This document shows, one piece after another, positions 1-8,343 of a DNA stretch of 64,000 nt (position 1 is the stretch's first letter; every line of letters begins with the position of its first letter). A program made the translations under genes and the position numbers. This DNA comes from an uncultured Gammaproteobacteria bacterium. Lineage in GTDB: Bacteria > Pseudomonadota > Gammaproteobacteria > HK1. Location of the stretch: assembly GCA_958295835.1 (NCBI GenBank), contig OY282378.1:2125001-2189000 (forward strand), written 5' to 3'. The notes under the pieces were generated by a model. The model was not told where the DNA came from and did not search any database. It saw only the letters and a list, made by a program, of their open reading frames with translations.

Positions 1-2270
1 CGCCGAAATGGCATCAGGTCGGAAGGGTCTGCTTCCATCTGGCCGAGAACCGGGGTGACGACGCGCGTCCCTTCGCGTTCATGGCGACCTATGCCTCCGG
101 CTTCGGCGCGGCGGGACGGCTGAAGCATCTGCCGCTGCGCAAGGCGCTGGAGCAGTACGCGGGGGCGAAGAATCGCGCCGCGCTCATCAAGCTGCTCTCG
201 CCGGTGCAGCAGGCGGCCGAGGTCTGCGACTGGGTGAAGGAGCTGGTGGACTCCGGCGAGATCTACCAGCCCATGGCCTGGCCGCCGGAACGCGCCTACA
301 GGCTGTTGCAGAGTACGTCGGCGCTGGAGGAGAGCGGGTTGTCCGTGCGGCTGCCGAACTGGTGGCGCAAGCGGCCCCGGCCCCAGGTGTCGGTGACGGT
401 CGGCGCCCGGGCGCCGTCGATACTCGGCGTCGATGCGCTACTGGACTTCGACGTGAAGGTCGCCCTGGGCGACGCGCCCCTGTCGCCCGAAGAGCTGAGA
501 TCGCTGCTCGACGGCGAGGACGGCCTGGTGCTGCTCAAGGGCCAGTGGGTGGAGGTGGACCGCGACCGGCTGCGCCAGGCCATCGAGCACTGGGACACGC
601 TGCAACGCCAAGCCGAAGGCGGTGAGGTGTCGTTCGTCGAAGGGATGCGCCTGCTCGCCGGCGCATCGGCGGACCTCCGGCACGAGGAGCAGGCGGAAGA
701 CGAACGCCATTGGGTGCACGTGGCGCCCGGCGACGCCATGCGCGAGATCCTCGCGGGCTTGCGCCAGCCGGGCGCCCTGGACTTCGTTCCGGTCGGCGAC
801 GCCTTGCGGGGGACGCTCAGGCCCTATCAGCGCGAGGGGCTGAGCTGGCTGCGCTTCCTGACCGCACTGGGCCTTGGCGCCTGCCTCGCCGACGACATGG
901 GCCTGGGCAAGACCATCCAGGTGCTGGCGCTGCTGCTGTGCGACCGCCGCGACGCCGCGGACCGGCAGGGAAGGGCGCCGTCCCTGCTGGTGGTCCCCGC
1001 GTCGCTGCTCGGGAACTGGCGGAGCGAGGCGGCGCGCTTTGCGCCGTCGCTGAAGCTGTGCTTCCTGCACCCGGCCGAAACGGACCGGCAGACCCTGGCG
1101 GACATTGCGGAGGCGCCCGAAGCGCATCTGGCCGATACCGATCTGGTGGTCACGACGTACGCCATGCTGGTGCGGCAAACCTGGCTGGCGGATCTGTCCT
1201 GGCGGCTGGTCATCCTGGACGAGGCCCAGGCCGTCAAGAACCCGTCGACGCGGCAGAGCCGAGCGGTGCGCAAGCTCCCGGCCCATGCCCGCATCGCCCT
1301 GACCGGTACCCCGGTGGAGAATCGCCTGGGCGACCTGTGGGCGCTGTTCGATTTTCTCAATCCCGGTCTGCTCGGATCGCTCAAGGTGTTTCAGGCCTTC
1401 GTGAAACGCCTCCAGTCGCACGAGGAGAACCCCTTTGCGCCCTTGCGCCGTCTGGTCGGCCCTTACATTCTGCGCCGCCTGAAGACCGACCGCGACATCA
1501 TCACCGACCTGCCGGAGAAGACAGAGACGGCCCGCTACTGCCATCTGACCCGGCCACAGGTCAGGCTCTACGAGCAGGTGGTGCGGGCCATGAAGCGGGA
1601 GATGGAGACGGAGTCCGACGGCGGCATCGCCCGGCGCGGCGTGGTGCTGCGCTCGCTCCTGCGCCTGAAGCAGGTATGCAACCATCCCAGCCAGCTTTCC
1701 GGCGACGGCGGGTACCAGCCCGCCGACAGCGGCAAGTTCCTGCGCCTGGCGGAGATCTGCGAAGAGCTCGCCGAACGCCAGGAGAGGGTGCTGGTCTTTA
1801 CCCAGTTCCGCGAGATCATCGATCCGCTGGCCGAGCATCTGGCGACGGTGTTCGGCCGGACCGGGCTGGTGCTGCACGGCGCCACCGGCGTCGGGCAGCG
1901 CCGTGTCCTGGTGGACCGCTTCCAGGACGACGACGGGCCACCGTTCTTCATCCTGTCGCTGAAGGCGGGGGGCACCGGCCTGAACCTGACCGCCGCGTCA
2001 CACGTCATCCACTTCGATCGGTGGTGGAACCCGGCGGTCGAGAACCAGGCCACCGACCGCGCCTTTCGCATCGGCCAGCGGCGCAACGTGCTGGTGCACA
2101 AGTTCATGACCACCGGCACGGTCGAAGAACGCATCGATCGGATGATCGCGGAGAAACAGGCGCTGGCGGACGACGTCCTGGCCGGCGACGGCGAGATCAA
2201 CCTCACCGAGCTGTCCGACGATGCGCTGCTCGATCTGGTCCGCCTGGACGTGACGCGGGCGTCGCCCTGA
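1..2270 (+). CDS. SNF2-family DEAD/DEAH-box ATPase (5' end outside window)
   Basis: This is a SWI2/SNF2-type ATPase. Such proteins move along double-stranded DNA and, in bacteria, often sit next to SWIM zinc-finger proteins. The reading frame is open from base 3, and the residues before the first ATG at 81 (WHQVGRVCFHLAEN...PFAF) look like family sequence, so the true start is upstream of the window. Visible motifs, in order, are Walker A DDMGLGKT (about residue 272 counted from 81), the Walker B box DEAQ, LTGTPVEN, and the helicase C-terminal signatures GGTGLNL, DRWWNPA and QATDRAFRIGQ. The next gene, a SWIM protein on the same strand, fits the family's usual partner. Family assignment is secure; the cellular role is inferred. 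Confidence 0.93.
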   Translation, partial: PKWHQVGRVCFHLAENRGDDARPFAFMATYASGFGAAGRLKHLPLRKALEQYAGAKNRAALIKLLSPVQQAAEVCDWVKELVDSGEIYQPMAWPPERAYRLLQSTSALEESGLSVRLPNWWRKRPRPQVSVTVGARAPSILGVDALLDFDVKVALGDAPLSPEELRSLLDGEDGLVLLKGQWVEVDRDRLRQAIEHWDTLQRQAEGGEVSFVEGMRLLAGASADLRHEEQAEDERHWVHVAPGDAMREILAGLRQPGALDFVPVGDALRGTLRPYQREGLSWLRFLTALGLGACLADDMGLGKTIQVLALLLCDRRDAADRQGRAPSLLVVPASLLGNWRSEAARFAPSLKLCFLHPAETDRQTLADIAEAPEAHLADTDLVVTTYAMLVRQTWLADLSWRLVILDEAQAVKNPSTRQSRAVRKLPAHARIALTGTPVENRLGDLWALFDFLNPGLLGSLKVFQAFVKRLQSHEENPFAPLRRLVGPYILRRLKTDRDIITDLPEKTETARYCHLTRPQVRLYEQVVRAMKREMETESDGGIARRGVVLRSLLRLKQVCNHPSQLSGDGGYQPADSGKFLRLAEICEELAERQERVLVFTQFREIIDPLAEHLATVFGRTGLVLHGATGVGQRRVLVDRFQDDDGPPFFILSLKAGGTGLNLTAASHVIHFDRWWNPAVENQATDRAFRIGQRRNVLVHKFMTTGTVEERIDRMIAEKQALADDVLAGDGEINLTELSDDALLDLVRLDVTRASP

Positions 2271-2587
2271 GCGGCGACCGCTGGCGTGGTCGCATGGCGA
2301 TTCCGCCCGGGCACGTCGATCACGACCGCGAGTATGAGCGCCCACGCCCGCGGGGAACGGCTTCCCGGGCGCTGGCTCATCTGCGCGGAATCGCGGGCGC
2401 CGCAGGGCCAGCGCCGTAGACGGGCGGGGAACAGTCGTGTCCATACAGGCACGTGGGCCGATGTTTCCCGTTCCGCGGAACGGGCCGGACCGGGGCCGTG
2501 CCTGCCCCGGCGCCGCCCGCGCCACGAGCACGCATGAGCAGACATACTGTATGGGGATACCCGTCCGGAAACACGAGGATCCGCGTC
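2271..2587. repeat. intergenic region with a REP-like palindromic element
   Basis: No gene is supported in this 317-bp gap. At 2274-2308 it holds the GCGACCG/GGTCGC palindrome followed by the CGATTCCG half-site. The matching CGGAATCGC half lies at 2385-2395, so the element appears stretched or interrupted. Better-preserved copies of the same two palindromes occur near 28.6, 30.1, 33.1, 49.0 and 59.9 kb. A further short palindrome (GTTCCGCGGAAC) lies near 2468-2479. Confidence 0.6.
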
Positions 2588-3835
2588 ATGGAATGGAGGC
2601 CGTACGTTCCGGTCGCCGTGCGCCACGCCAGGGCTCGCCGGGAGATGGACCGGCTCCGCAAGAAGGGCAAGAGCATCCAGCCGGTTGAAATCGAGGGGCG
2701 CACCATCGCCCGGAGCTTCTGGGGCAAACGCTGGTGCGATCACCTGGAATCGTTCTCCGACTACGCCAACCGCCTGCCCCGCGGCCGCACCTACGTGCGC
2801 AACGGCTCCGTCTGCCACCTGGAAATCCATCCGGGCCGCATCGGCGCCATCGTCATGGGGTCGGAGCTCTACGACGTCACCATCCGGATCGGCAAGCTGA
2901 AAGCGGCCGTCTGGAAGTCCATCAAACACAGGTGTTCCGGGCAGATCGGCTCGGTGCTGGAGCTGCTCCAGGGCAAGCTGTCCAAGCAGGTGATGGGCGT
3001 CGTGACCGATCGTCAGCACGGCCTGTTCCCGAAACCGGGCGAGATCCGGTTCGATTGCAGTTGCCCCGACTGGGCGGCGATGTGCAAGCACGTCGCGTCG
3101 GTGCTCTACGGCGTGGGCAGCCGGCTCGACGACCGCCCCGAATCGCTCTTTCTCCTGCGCGGTGTCGATACCGCGGAGCTGATCGCCACCGGGATGGCCC
3201 TGCCCGGCGACGCGGCCACGGACGATGCCTTGGCCGACGACGCCCTCGCCGGCATCTTCGGCATCGATCTCGACACGGGGGATGCGCCTCCGCCGGCGCC
3301 GAAAGCACCGGCGAAGCCGCGGAGACCGGCGCGACGGCGTGCCGCCGCCCCCGGACGGCAGGCGTCGCCTGCCGCGAAGGCTCGGGACGTCGCCGCGTCC
3401 GCGGGGAACGCCCGGAAGGCAGCGTCGAGCGTGACCCGCAAGGCGAAGACCTCTCCGGCCGCCACGCCTCGGAAACGCACCGCCGCCAAGACTCAGGACG
3501 TCCCTGCCTCCAAGGCGTCCGCGGGACGTGCCCGCAAAGCGGCTTCAAGCGTCGCCCGCGGGACGAACACCCCTCCAACCGCCACGCCTGGAAAACGCGC
3601 CGCCGCCAGGAAGGTCGCCGGCGCTTCACCGCCCGATATCCGCCCCACCGGAAAATGGGTGGCCCGGCTGCGCCGGCGGTGCGGCCTCACCGTGGCCCAA
3701 TTCGCCGCACGGCTCGGCGTGTCGGCGGTGACGGTGTATCGCTGGGAAGCCACGCCCGGGCGGCTCAACCTGCAAGCGCGCCCGCTGAATGCCTTGATGA
3801 TCTTGTACCGGCGGTCCGGGAAGCTGGCGAGGTGA
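2588..3835 (+). CDS. SWIM zinc-finger protein with C-terminal XRE-type helix-turn-helix
   Basis: This is a predicted DNA-binding partner of the upstream SNF2 ATPase. Starting at the ATG at 2588 (MEWRPYVP) gives 415 residues; the frame is open further upstream but that part does not look like protein. A SWIM motif (CSCPDW...CKH, about residues 157-168) should bind zinc. It is followed by an Ala/Lys/Arg-rich linker with two imperfect copies of a roughly 40-residue repeat (ARKAASSV...TP.KR.AA). The last 60 residues (TVAQFAARLGVSAVTVYRWE) form an XRE-like helix-turn-helix. The basic repeats resemble histone-H1-like tails, which suggests non-specific DNA binding. SNF2-SWIM pairing is an established bacterial arrangement; the added HTH is less usual. 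Confidence 0.85.
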   Translation: MEWRPYVPVAVRHARARREMDRLRKKGKSIQPVEIEGRTIARSFWGKRWCDHLESFSDYANRLPRGRTYVRNGSVCHLEIHPGRIGAIVMGSELYDVTIRIGKLKAAVWKSIKHRCSGQIGSVLELLQGKLSKQVMGVVTDRQHGLFPKPGEIRFDCSCPDWAAMCKHVASVLYGVGSRLDDRPESLFLLRGVDTAELIATGMALPGDAATDDALADDALAGIFGIDLDTGDAPPPAPKAPAKPRRPARRRAAAPGRQASPAAKARDVAASAGNARKAASSVTRKAKTSPAATPRKRTAAKTQDVPASKASAGRARKAASSVARGTNTPPTATPGKRAAARKVAGASPPDIRPTGKWVARLRRRCGLTVAQFAARLGVSAVTVYRWEATPGRLNLQARPLNALMILYRRSGKLAR

Positions 3836-3879
3836 TTCCGAAGTCAGGCCAAGGGGGGCCGGGGAAACGTTGAACTGAA

Positions 3880-4045
3880 TCCACTCGATTGCAGCACCCA
3901 CCCCCGGTGCGCCGACGAGCCTCCGGTCACCGGTGACGAGCACCGTGGACAATGCCTCCGCCAACGCTGCGTAGATGGCGTCATACACGGTGACGTTGTC
4001 CCGGAGTTGCCAGACTCGACCAGGGAACGATTCATGGGGGTAGCG
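3880..4045 (-). pseudogene. remnant of a VapC-type PIN-domain toxin
   Basis: Read on the minus strand from about 4043, the frame encodes GRVWQLRDNVTVYDAIYAAL followed by AEALSTVLVTGDRRL. This is the C-terminal third of a VapC PIN domain, including the conserved YDA.Y..LAE helix and the TGDRRL strand. An in-frame stop lies just upstream and no N-terminal half or antitoxin is present, so this is a fragment. It lies between the SWIM gene and the AAA gene, which are both on the plus strand. Confidence 0.65.
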
Positions 4046-4110
4046 TTGCTCGCGAACTCAGGCACCGTTCCGCGGGCGCGACGATGCGCGGCCAGTGCCA
4101 TAATCGGCCC

Positions 4111-5754
4111 ATGCGCTTCTTCAACACCGAAGGGCCGGTGCGCCCGAACAACCACTACGCCATCCCGCCGTTGGATCGCGTGAACGCTGACGAATTCCTG
4201 ACCCTGATTCGGGCGGAACGCTACTTCGTGCTACACGCGCCGCGCCAGACCGGCAAGACCTCCGCGCTCATCGCCCTGCGCGATCTGCTCAACCGCGGCG
4301 AAGCGGGCAACTTCCGCTGCGTGAACGTGAACGTCGAAGTCGGCCAGGTGGCGCGTGACGACACCGCACGCGGTATCCGCGCCATTCTGAGCAGTCTGGC
4401 CACGAGCGCGCAGCTTCTGGGCGACGACTACCCGGATGGCATTTGGCCGGACATCCTTGCGAAGGTGGGGCCTGAAGATGCGCTCAAGAGGCTGCTCACC
4501 CGCTGGTGCGTGGCGAACCCGACGCCGCTGGTGCTGCTGGTGGACGAGATCGACTCGCTGGTCGGCGACACCCTGCTCTCGGTGCTGCGCCAGCTCCGCG
4601 CCGGCTACGAACAGCGCCCCGAGGGCTTCCCGCAGAGCGTGGTGCTGTGCGGGGTGCGCGACATCCGCGACTACCGCATCCGGTCCAGTGCCGGCGAGGT
4701 CATCGCCGGCGGCAGCCCCTTCAACGTGGCGGCGAAGTCGCTACGCATGGGCGACTTCACCGAAGCGGAGACGCGGGCGCTGATGGCGCAGCACACGGAG
4801 GAGACCGGCCAGCGCTTCTCGCCGTCGGCGCTGGATTCGGTGTGGATGCAGACGCGGGGCCAGCCGTGGCTGGTGAACGCGCTGTGCGCGGGGGCGTGCT
4901 TCGACAACAAAGCCGGGCGGGACCGCTCGCGGACCATCGAAGTGGACGACATCTACGCGGCGCGGGAGGAGTTGATTCTCTCGCGGCGCACGCATCTGGA
5001 CCAGTTGGCGCACAAGCTGGAGGAGGCGCGGGTGCGGCGGGTGGTCGAGCCGATTCTAAGCGGCGGGGAGGCGCGGCACGAAATTCGGGACCTGGAGTAC
5101 GTGCGCGACCTGGGCCTGATTGACGGAAACCAGCCGCCGCGCATCGCGAACCCGATTTACCGTGAGGTGGTGCCGCGGGAGCTGGGCTACGTATTGCAGG
5201 ACAGCCTGGACGTGCAGGTGGCGTGGTACGTGGACGACGACGGCCGGCTGGACATGACCAGGCTGCTGACGGCGTTCGGCACGTTCTTCGGGGAGCACGC
5301 GGAGCACTGGCTCGACCGTCTGGGGGACTACCGGGAGGCCGGACCGCAGCTCATCTTGCAGTCGTACCTGCAGCGGGTGGTGAACGATGGCGGTCGCATC
5401 GAGCGGGAGTACGGGCTTGGGCGAGACCGGACGGACCTGCTGGTGCTGTGGCCTCGGGAGGCGGGTCAGCCGTCGGACCTGTGGGAGCGGTTCGTGGTCG
5501 AGTGCAAGGTGCTGCGGGACTCGGACCGCAAGAGCCTCGCGTGGACCATCAAGCGGGGCGTGAAGCAGACGTTGGGGTACATGGCGAAGTGCAGGGCGGA
5601 GGAAGGGCATCTGGTGGTGATCGACCGCCGGGCCGGTGAGGAGGGGCGCAGGCGTAGCGGGGGCACGGAGGAGCGCCGGCGCGGCGACGTCGAGGCGGAT
5701 GGAAGCGGACGCCGGCGGCAGGACGGACGCGGGGTGGTGGTCTGGACGCTGTAG
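4111..5754 (+). CDS. AAA ATPase fused to a PD-(D/E)XK-like nuclease domain (paralogue 1)
   Basis: This protein of about 547 aa starts at the ATG at 4111 (MRFFNTEGPVRP), where its paralogue at 31402-32982 also starts. It has Walker A PRQTGKTS (about residues 45-52), Walker B LVLLVDEID, and a winged-helix-like middle section. The C-terminal block GRDRTDLLVLW...FVVECKVLR, followed by a conserved Q (KQTLGYMAKC), matches a PD-(D/E)XK nuclease core (D...ExK...Q). Such AAA/PDDEXK proteins are common in accessory DNA and are suspected of roles in defence or transposon biology; no function is proven. The last 35 residues are Arg/Gly-rich and differ from the paralogue's ending, suggesting an altered C-terminus. 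Confidence 0.85.
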   Translation: MRFFNTEGPVRPNNHYAIPPLDRVNADEFLTLIRAERYFVLHAPRQTGKTSALIALRDLLNRGEAGNFRCVNVNVEVGQVARDDTARGIRAILSSLATSAQLLGDDYPDGIWPDILAKVGPEDALKRLLTRWCVANPTPLVLLVDEIDSLVGDTLLSVLRQLRAGYEQRPEGFPQSVVLCGVRDIRDYRIRSSAGEVIAGGSPFNVAAKSLRMGDFTEAETRALMAQHTEETGQRFSPSALDSVWMQTRGQPWLVNALCAGACFDNKAGRDRSRTIEVDDIYAAREELILSRRTHLDQLAHKLEEARVRRVVEPILSGGEARHEIRDLEYVRDLGLIDGNQPPRIANPIYREVVPRELGYVLQDSLDVQVAWYVDDDGRLDMTRLLTAFGTFFGEHAEHWLDRLGDYREAGPQLILQSYLQRVVNDGGRIEREYGLGRDRTDLLVLWPREAGQPSDLWERFVVECKVLRDSDRKSLAWTIKRGVKQTLGYMAKCRAEEGHLVVIDRRAGEEGRRRSGGTEERRRGDVEADGSGRRRQDGRGVVVWTL

Positions 5755-5799
5755 GGCTTGCGCGCGTGCACCGGCGCGTTACGGTCCGTGGGCTGATGC

Positions 5800-6151
5800 T
5801 TGGCCTGTTGCCGGCCGCCGGCGCAGCGCCTCGACGGGAAGTTCGTCGTGCACAGCAACGACGACAGCTTGAGCGCTGTGGATATGGCCTTGGGCTACAA
5901 ACAGTTGCAGCGCGTCGAACAGGCATGGCGTGAACTCGAAAGTGGCCTGCGTCTGCGCCCGGTGTCGCACCGGGTGGCGCACCGCATCCACGCCCATATC
6001 GCGGGGTGGTTGCTCGAACGCATGGCCGAGCAGGCGTGTGGGGACACGTGGCGCAATATCCGAGACGACCTGAAGCAGATTCAACTGGTGCAATTGTCAG
6101 GGCCGAACGGGAAGCTATGGCAGGTGACGGAGCCGCGCGAAGGTGCCCGTA
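5800..6151 (+). pseudogene. C-terminal remnant of an IS1634-family transposase
   Basis: The frame encodes LDGKFVVHSNDDSLSAVDMA, GYKQLQRVEQAW and NIRDDLKQIQLVQLSGPNG, which resemble the conserved C-terminal region of IS1634/IS4-like transposases. The N-terminal catalytic part is missing, and the alpha-helical stretch around HRIHAHIAGWLLERMAE looks shortened. The fragment stops where the 127-bp inverted-repeat arm begins (6152). Confidence 0.7.
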
Positions 6152-6264
6152 AGGAGGGTGACGAAAATAGAGTTTCCAGGTGACGGCGGTTTCTGCACCG
6201 AAGCGCGTATCACGGTAACCGGATCGGTGAATTGCACCCGCAATGAAGTTGGAAACCTTAATTC

Positions 6265-8044
6265 GTGTCTGCCAGAAAACCCCCACTTCCACACGAGCTC
6301 TGCGACGCTCCGCCATACTGTCGGCGAGGTTTCAGCCACGGAGCCGGCCGCACCGACACCACTGAAGGGCGCTCGGCGTCAAACCGGACCCCATCCCCGA
6401 TGTCCGGGCACCGAAGGCCGTGCCCGTCTCCGTGTGCCGGACCGGGGGGCGACATCCGCAGGTGAAGGCCGCGGTCAGGCAGCGCGGCGCCTTCGCCGTC
6501 GTTCGGCGTCACGCACGCGCTGTCGCACAAGCACACCGATGCGGTGCACGTTGGCGGCCAGTATCGACAATGCAACGGTGTGTGCAAACCCATCGGCGCC
6601 GCGGGAGCGAACCCGGTCGAGACCACGATGCTCAAGGTGGTTGATGGCCGATTCGACCGCCGGGTGCTGGCGCCTGGCCTCGGCGAATGCTTGTGCTTCC
6701 TCGCGCTCGCGCTCGGCCACACAAAGCCGACCCTTGCGCGGCAGTGCATTGAGGTCGAGCATCGCGTCGAGCCGCACCCGGTTGTCGGGACTGTGGAACC
6801 CACGGTCGAAGCTGCACACCCGCAGGTCGGGATACAGTGCCTGCGTCTCCTCGATGATCGGCACTGCACTCTCCGTGTCGCTCCCCTCCCACATTATCTT
6901 GTGGTGAAGGATGAACTGGAATTGGTCTTCCACCACGCACACGGGCACTCCGAGCTCCACCGCACAGCCAGCCTTGCCCTTCGAGACCCAGCGGGTGTGT
7001 TCCTCGAAGATCGAAAACACCTTCTCATCGTGCGCGACCGTCTCGCCTTTGAGAAGACGCCGGTCGACCTGGTCGATTTGCCGCCGAGCATGGGCAATCA
7101 GTGACTGGACCATGCCCGATTGCGCCACATCTGCCTGTTCCAGCTCCTTGAGACTCTCCTCGGCTCGGTCGGCCAAGTGACGGCAACGTTCGATATACGC
7201 TTCGACCCGGTCCGGTCGGCTCTTCGCGCGACGTGTCGAGCGCACCTTGTTGAAACACCTCTTCACCTCTTTGGTGAGATGGCGCCACTGGCGCCAGCCC
7301 ACGATGTTGGACTTCTTCGCCGCATGGCCCAACTCCCGGAGCAAACACCGCATCGCGTCCCACAGCAGGTTGACATCGGTCGGGTAGTGCACATCGGTCT
7401 CGACCACAAACGAATCACAGCGCCCGCGCAACGGCTCGCCAGGCTTTTTTCTTGCGACCGCGTGGCCGCTCTCCACAACCAACCGCCCAATCTCTGACAG
7501 AAGCTCAGGGGTCAACAGATACACATTGTCGATGATCGTCTGCAACTCGTAGGTATCGCCTTGCGAGAACGCACCGTGGCCCAGGAACTCGCGGACCGTT
7601 CGATGTTGGTTCACAAGCTCATGGAGACGGTCGAAGTCACAACCAAGACCCTGTTTGAGGACACCCATCACCAGGACCCGCCACAACTCCATCCCCGGAC
7701 GACCCACGTTGCGATTGGTGCCCGGCAGAATATGTTCCTCCAACAGCGAGAAGAGCTTGTCGCGGGTCTGCTTGTGCGAATACAGATGCTGGAGACCCAG
7801 GAGGACCGCTGGAATGTCATCGCGGGATTTGTGGTCCAGCTTGATATCCTCGATCCGTGCTTCACCGAGCGCGAGCTGCGATTTCCGTGTCTGTCTCATT
7901 GATGTCCGTCGTGCGAAGATTGCCGACAATGGGCGGATTGGGGAGGAAATTCCTGCATAACCTACCTGACATGGAAAATCTTCGCAACCTCGAATCGCCA
8001 TTTATTCTTTGTATTCAAGTAGATATCTATTTTCTGGCAAACAC
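6265..8044 (-). mobile_element. intact insertion sequence, ISNCY/IS1202-like, with 6-bp target duplication
   Basis: The element is 1780 bp. Its ends are 15-bp imperfect inverted repeats: GTGTCTGCCAGAAAA at 6265 and, on the other strand, GTGTTTGCCAGAAAA ending at 8044. The sequence TAATTC flanks both ends (6259-6264 and 8045-8050), a clear 6-bp target-site duplication that suggests a fairly recent insertion. It carries a single transposase gene on the minus strand. A truncated second copy lies at 11205-11943. Confidence 0.88.
6475..7899 (-). CDS. ISNCY (IS1202-like) family transposase
   Basis: This 474-residue DDE transposase should cut and join the ends of its own IS. The ATG at 7899 (MRQTRKSQLALGEARIED) is preferred over the longer open frame, whose upstream part falls in the IS end. 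Candidate catalytic acidic residues lie in ETDVHYPTD (first Asp), CSFDRGFHSPDN (second Asp) and NHLEHRGLDRVR (Glu). The tail is very basic (DAERRRRRRAA). It is complete and undisturbed, so probably functional. The family name is given from recognisable blocks such as VHYPTDVNLLWDAMR. Confidence 0.88.
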   Translation of the reverse strand: MRQTRKSQLALGEARIEDIKLDHKSRDDIPAVLLGLQHLYSHKQTRDKLFSLLEEHILPGTNRNVGRPGMELWRVLVMGVLKQGLGCDFDRLHELVNQHRTVREFLGHGAFSQGDTYELQTIIDNVYLLTPELLSEIGRLVVESGHAVARKKPGEPLRGRCDSFVVETDVHYPTDVNLLWDAMRCLLRELGHAAKKSNIVGWRQWRHLTKEVKRCFNKVRSTRRAKSRPDRVEAYIERCRHLADRAEESLKELEQADVAQSGMVQSLIAHARRQIDQVDRRLLKGETVAHDEKVFSIFEEHTRWVSKGKAGCAVELGVPVCVVEDQFQFILHHKIMWEGSDTESAVPIIEETQALYPDLRVCSFDRGFHSPDNRVRLDAMLDLNALPRKGRLCVAEREREEAQAFAEARRQHPAVESAINHLEHRGLDRVRSRGADGFAHTVALSILAANVHRIGVLVRQRVRDAERRRRRRAA

Positions 8045-8061
8045 TAATTCGATCAATCTCC

Positions 8062-8343
8062 TTAGCCTTTTCCCTTCTTGCACTGCGCTTCGCTTCGATA
8101 CAGCGTAAATCCGCCTGTCTTCGTTCGGAACCGGATTGCGTGGCGCACCGCGCCGTCGGCGCGCCACGCGACGTAGGCGGGACATCCTGCGATTTCACCT
8201 GCAGGGACCATCCAGAGGTCGTTCCCTGCAGGTACCGCCCCCTCCGGTGGTTCGACCGCCGGAGGGGGCCCTGGTTGTTGTGCGCAGCCCTGGAGGGCTG
8301 TCAGCAACGCGATGCACGGACCCATGGCTGCTTTGCGCGTCAC
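8062..8343 (-). CDS. small predicted lipoprotein, translationally coupled to the S8 peptidase gene
   Basis: This short gene encodes about 93 residues from a GTG at 8343 that overlaps the stop of the upstream peptidase gene in a GTGA. A second start, ATG at 8325, gives 87 residues. The N-terminus (MGPCIALLTALQGCAQQ) has a hydrophobic stretch and a lipobox (LQGC), so export and lipid attachment are likely. The mature part is Pro-rich at first and then compact with two further cysteines (IAGCPAY, EAQCKK). I do not recognise the family. The overlap suggests it works with the peptidase, perhaps as an inhibitor, chaperone or co-anchored partner; that is inference. Confidence 0.6.
   Translation of the reverse strand: MTRKAAMGPCIALLTALQGCAQQPGPPPAVEPPEGAVPAGNDLWMVPAGEIAGCPAYVAWRADGAVRHAIRFRTKTGGFTLYRSEAQCKKGKG

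Larger units (their letters stand above)
6152..8064. repeat. left arm of a 127-bp inverted repeat, split by an insertion sequence
   Basis: Bases 6152-6264 plus 8051-8064 together match the reverse complement of 11029-11155 with only a few mismatches. The arm is interrupted at TAATTC by the IS described separately; removing the IS and one copy of the 6-bp duplication restores a continuous 127-bp arm. The inner end of the arm contains the TAA stop of the small lipoprotein gene (8062-8064). Confidence 0.8.

Noticed and set aside
438-1877. 479-residue minus-strand open frame
   Set aside because: It is antisense to the SNF2 ATPase and is explained by high GC at third positions; its sequence is His/Gln/Arg-rich with no domain.
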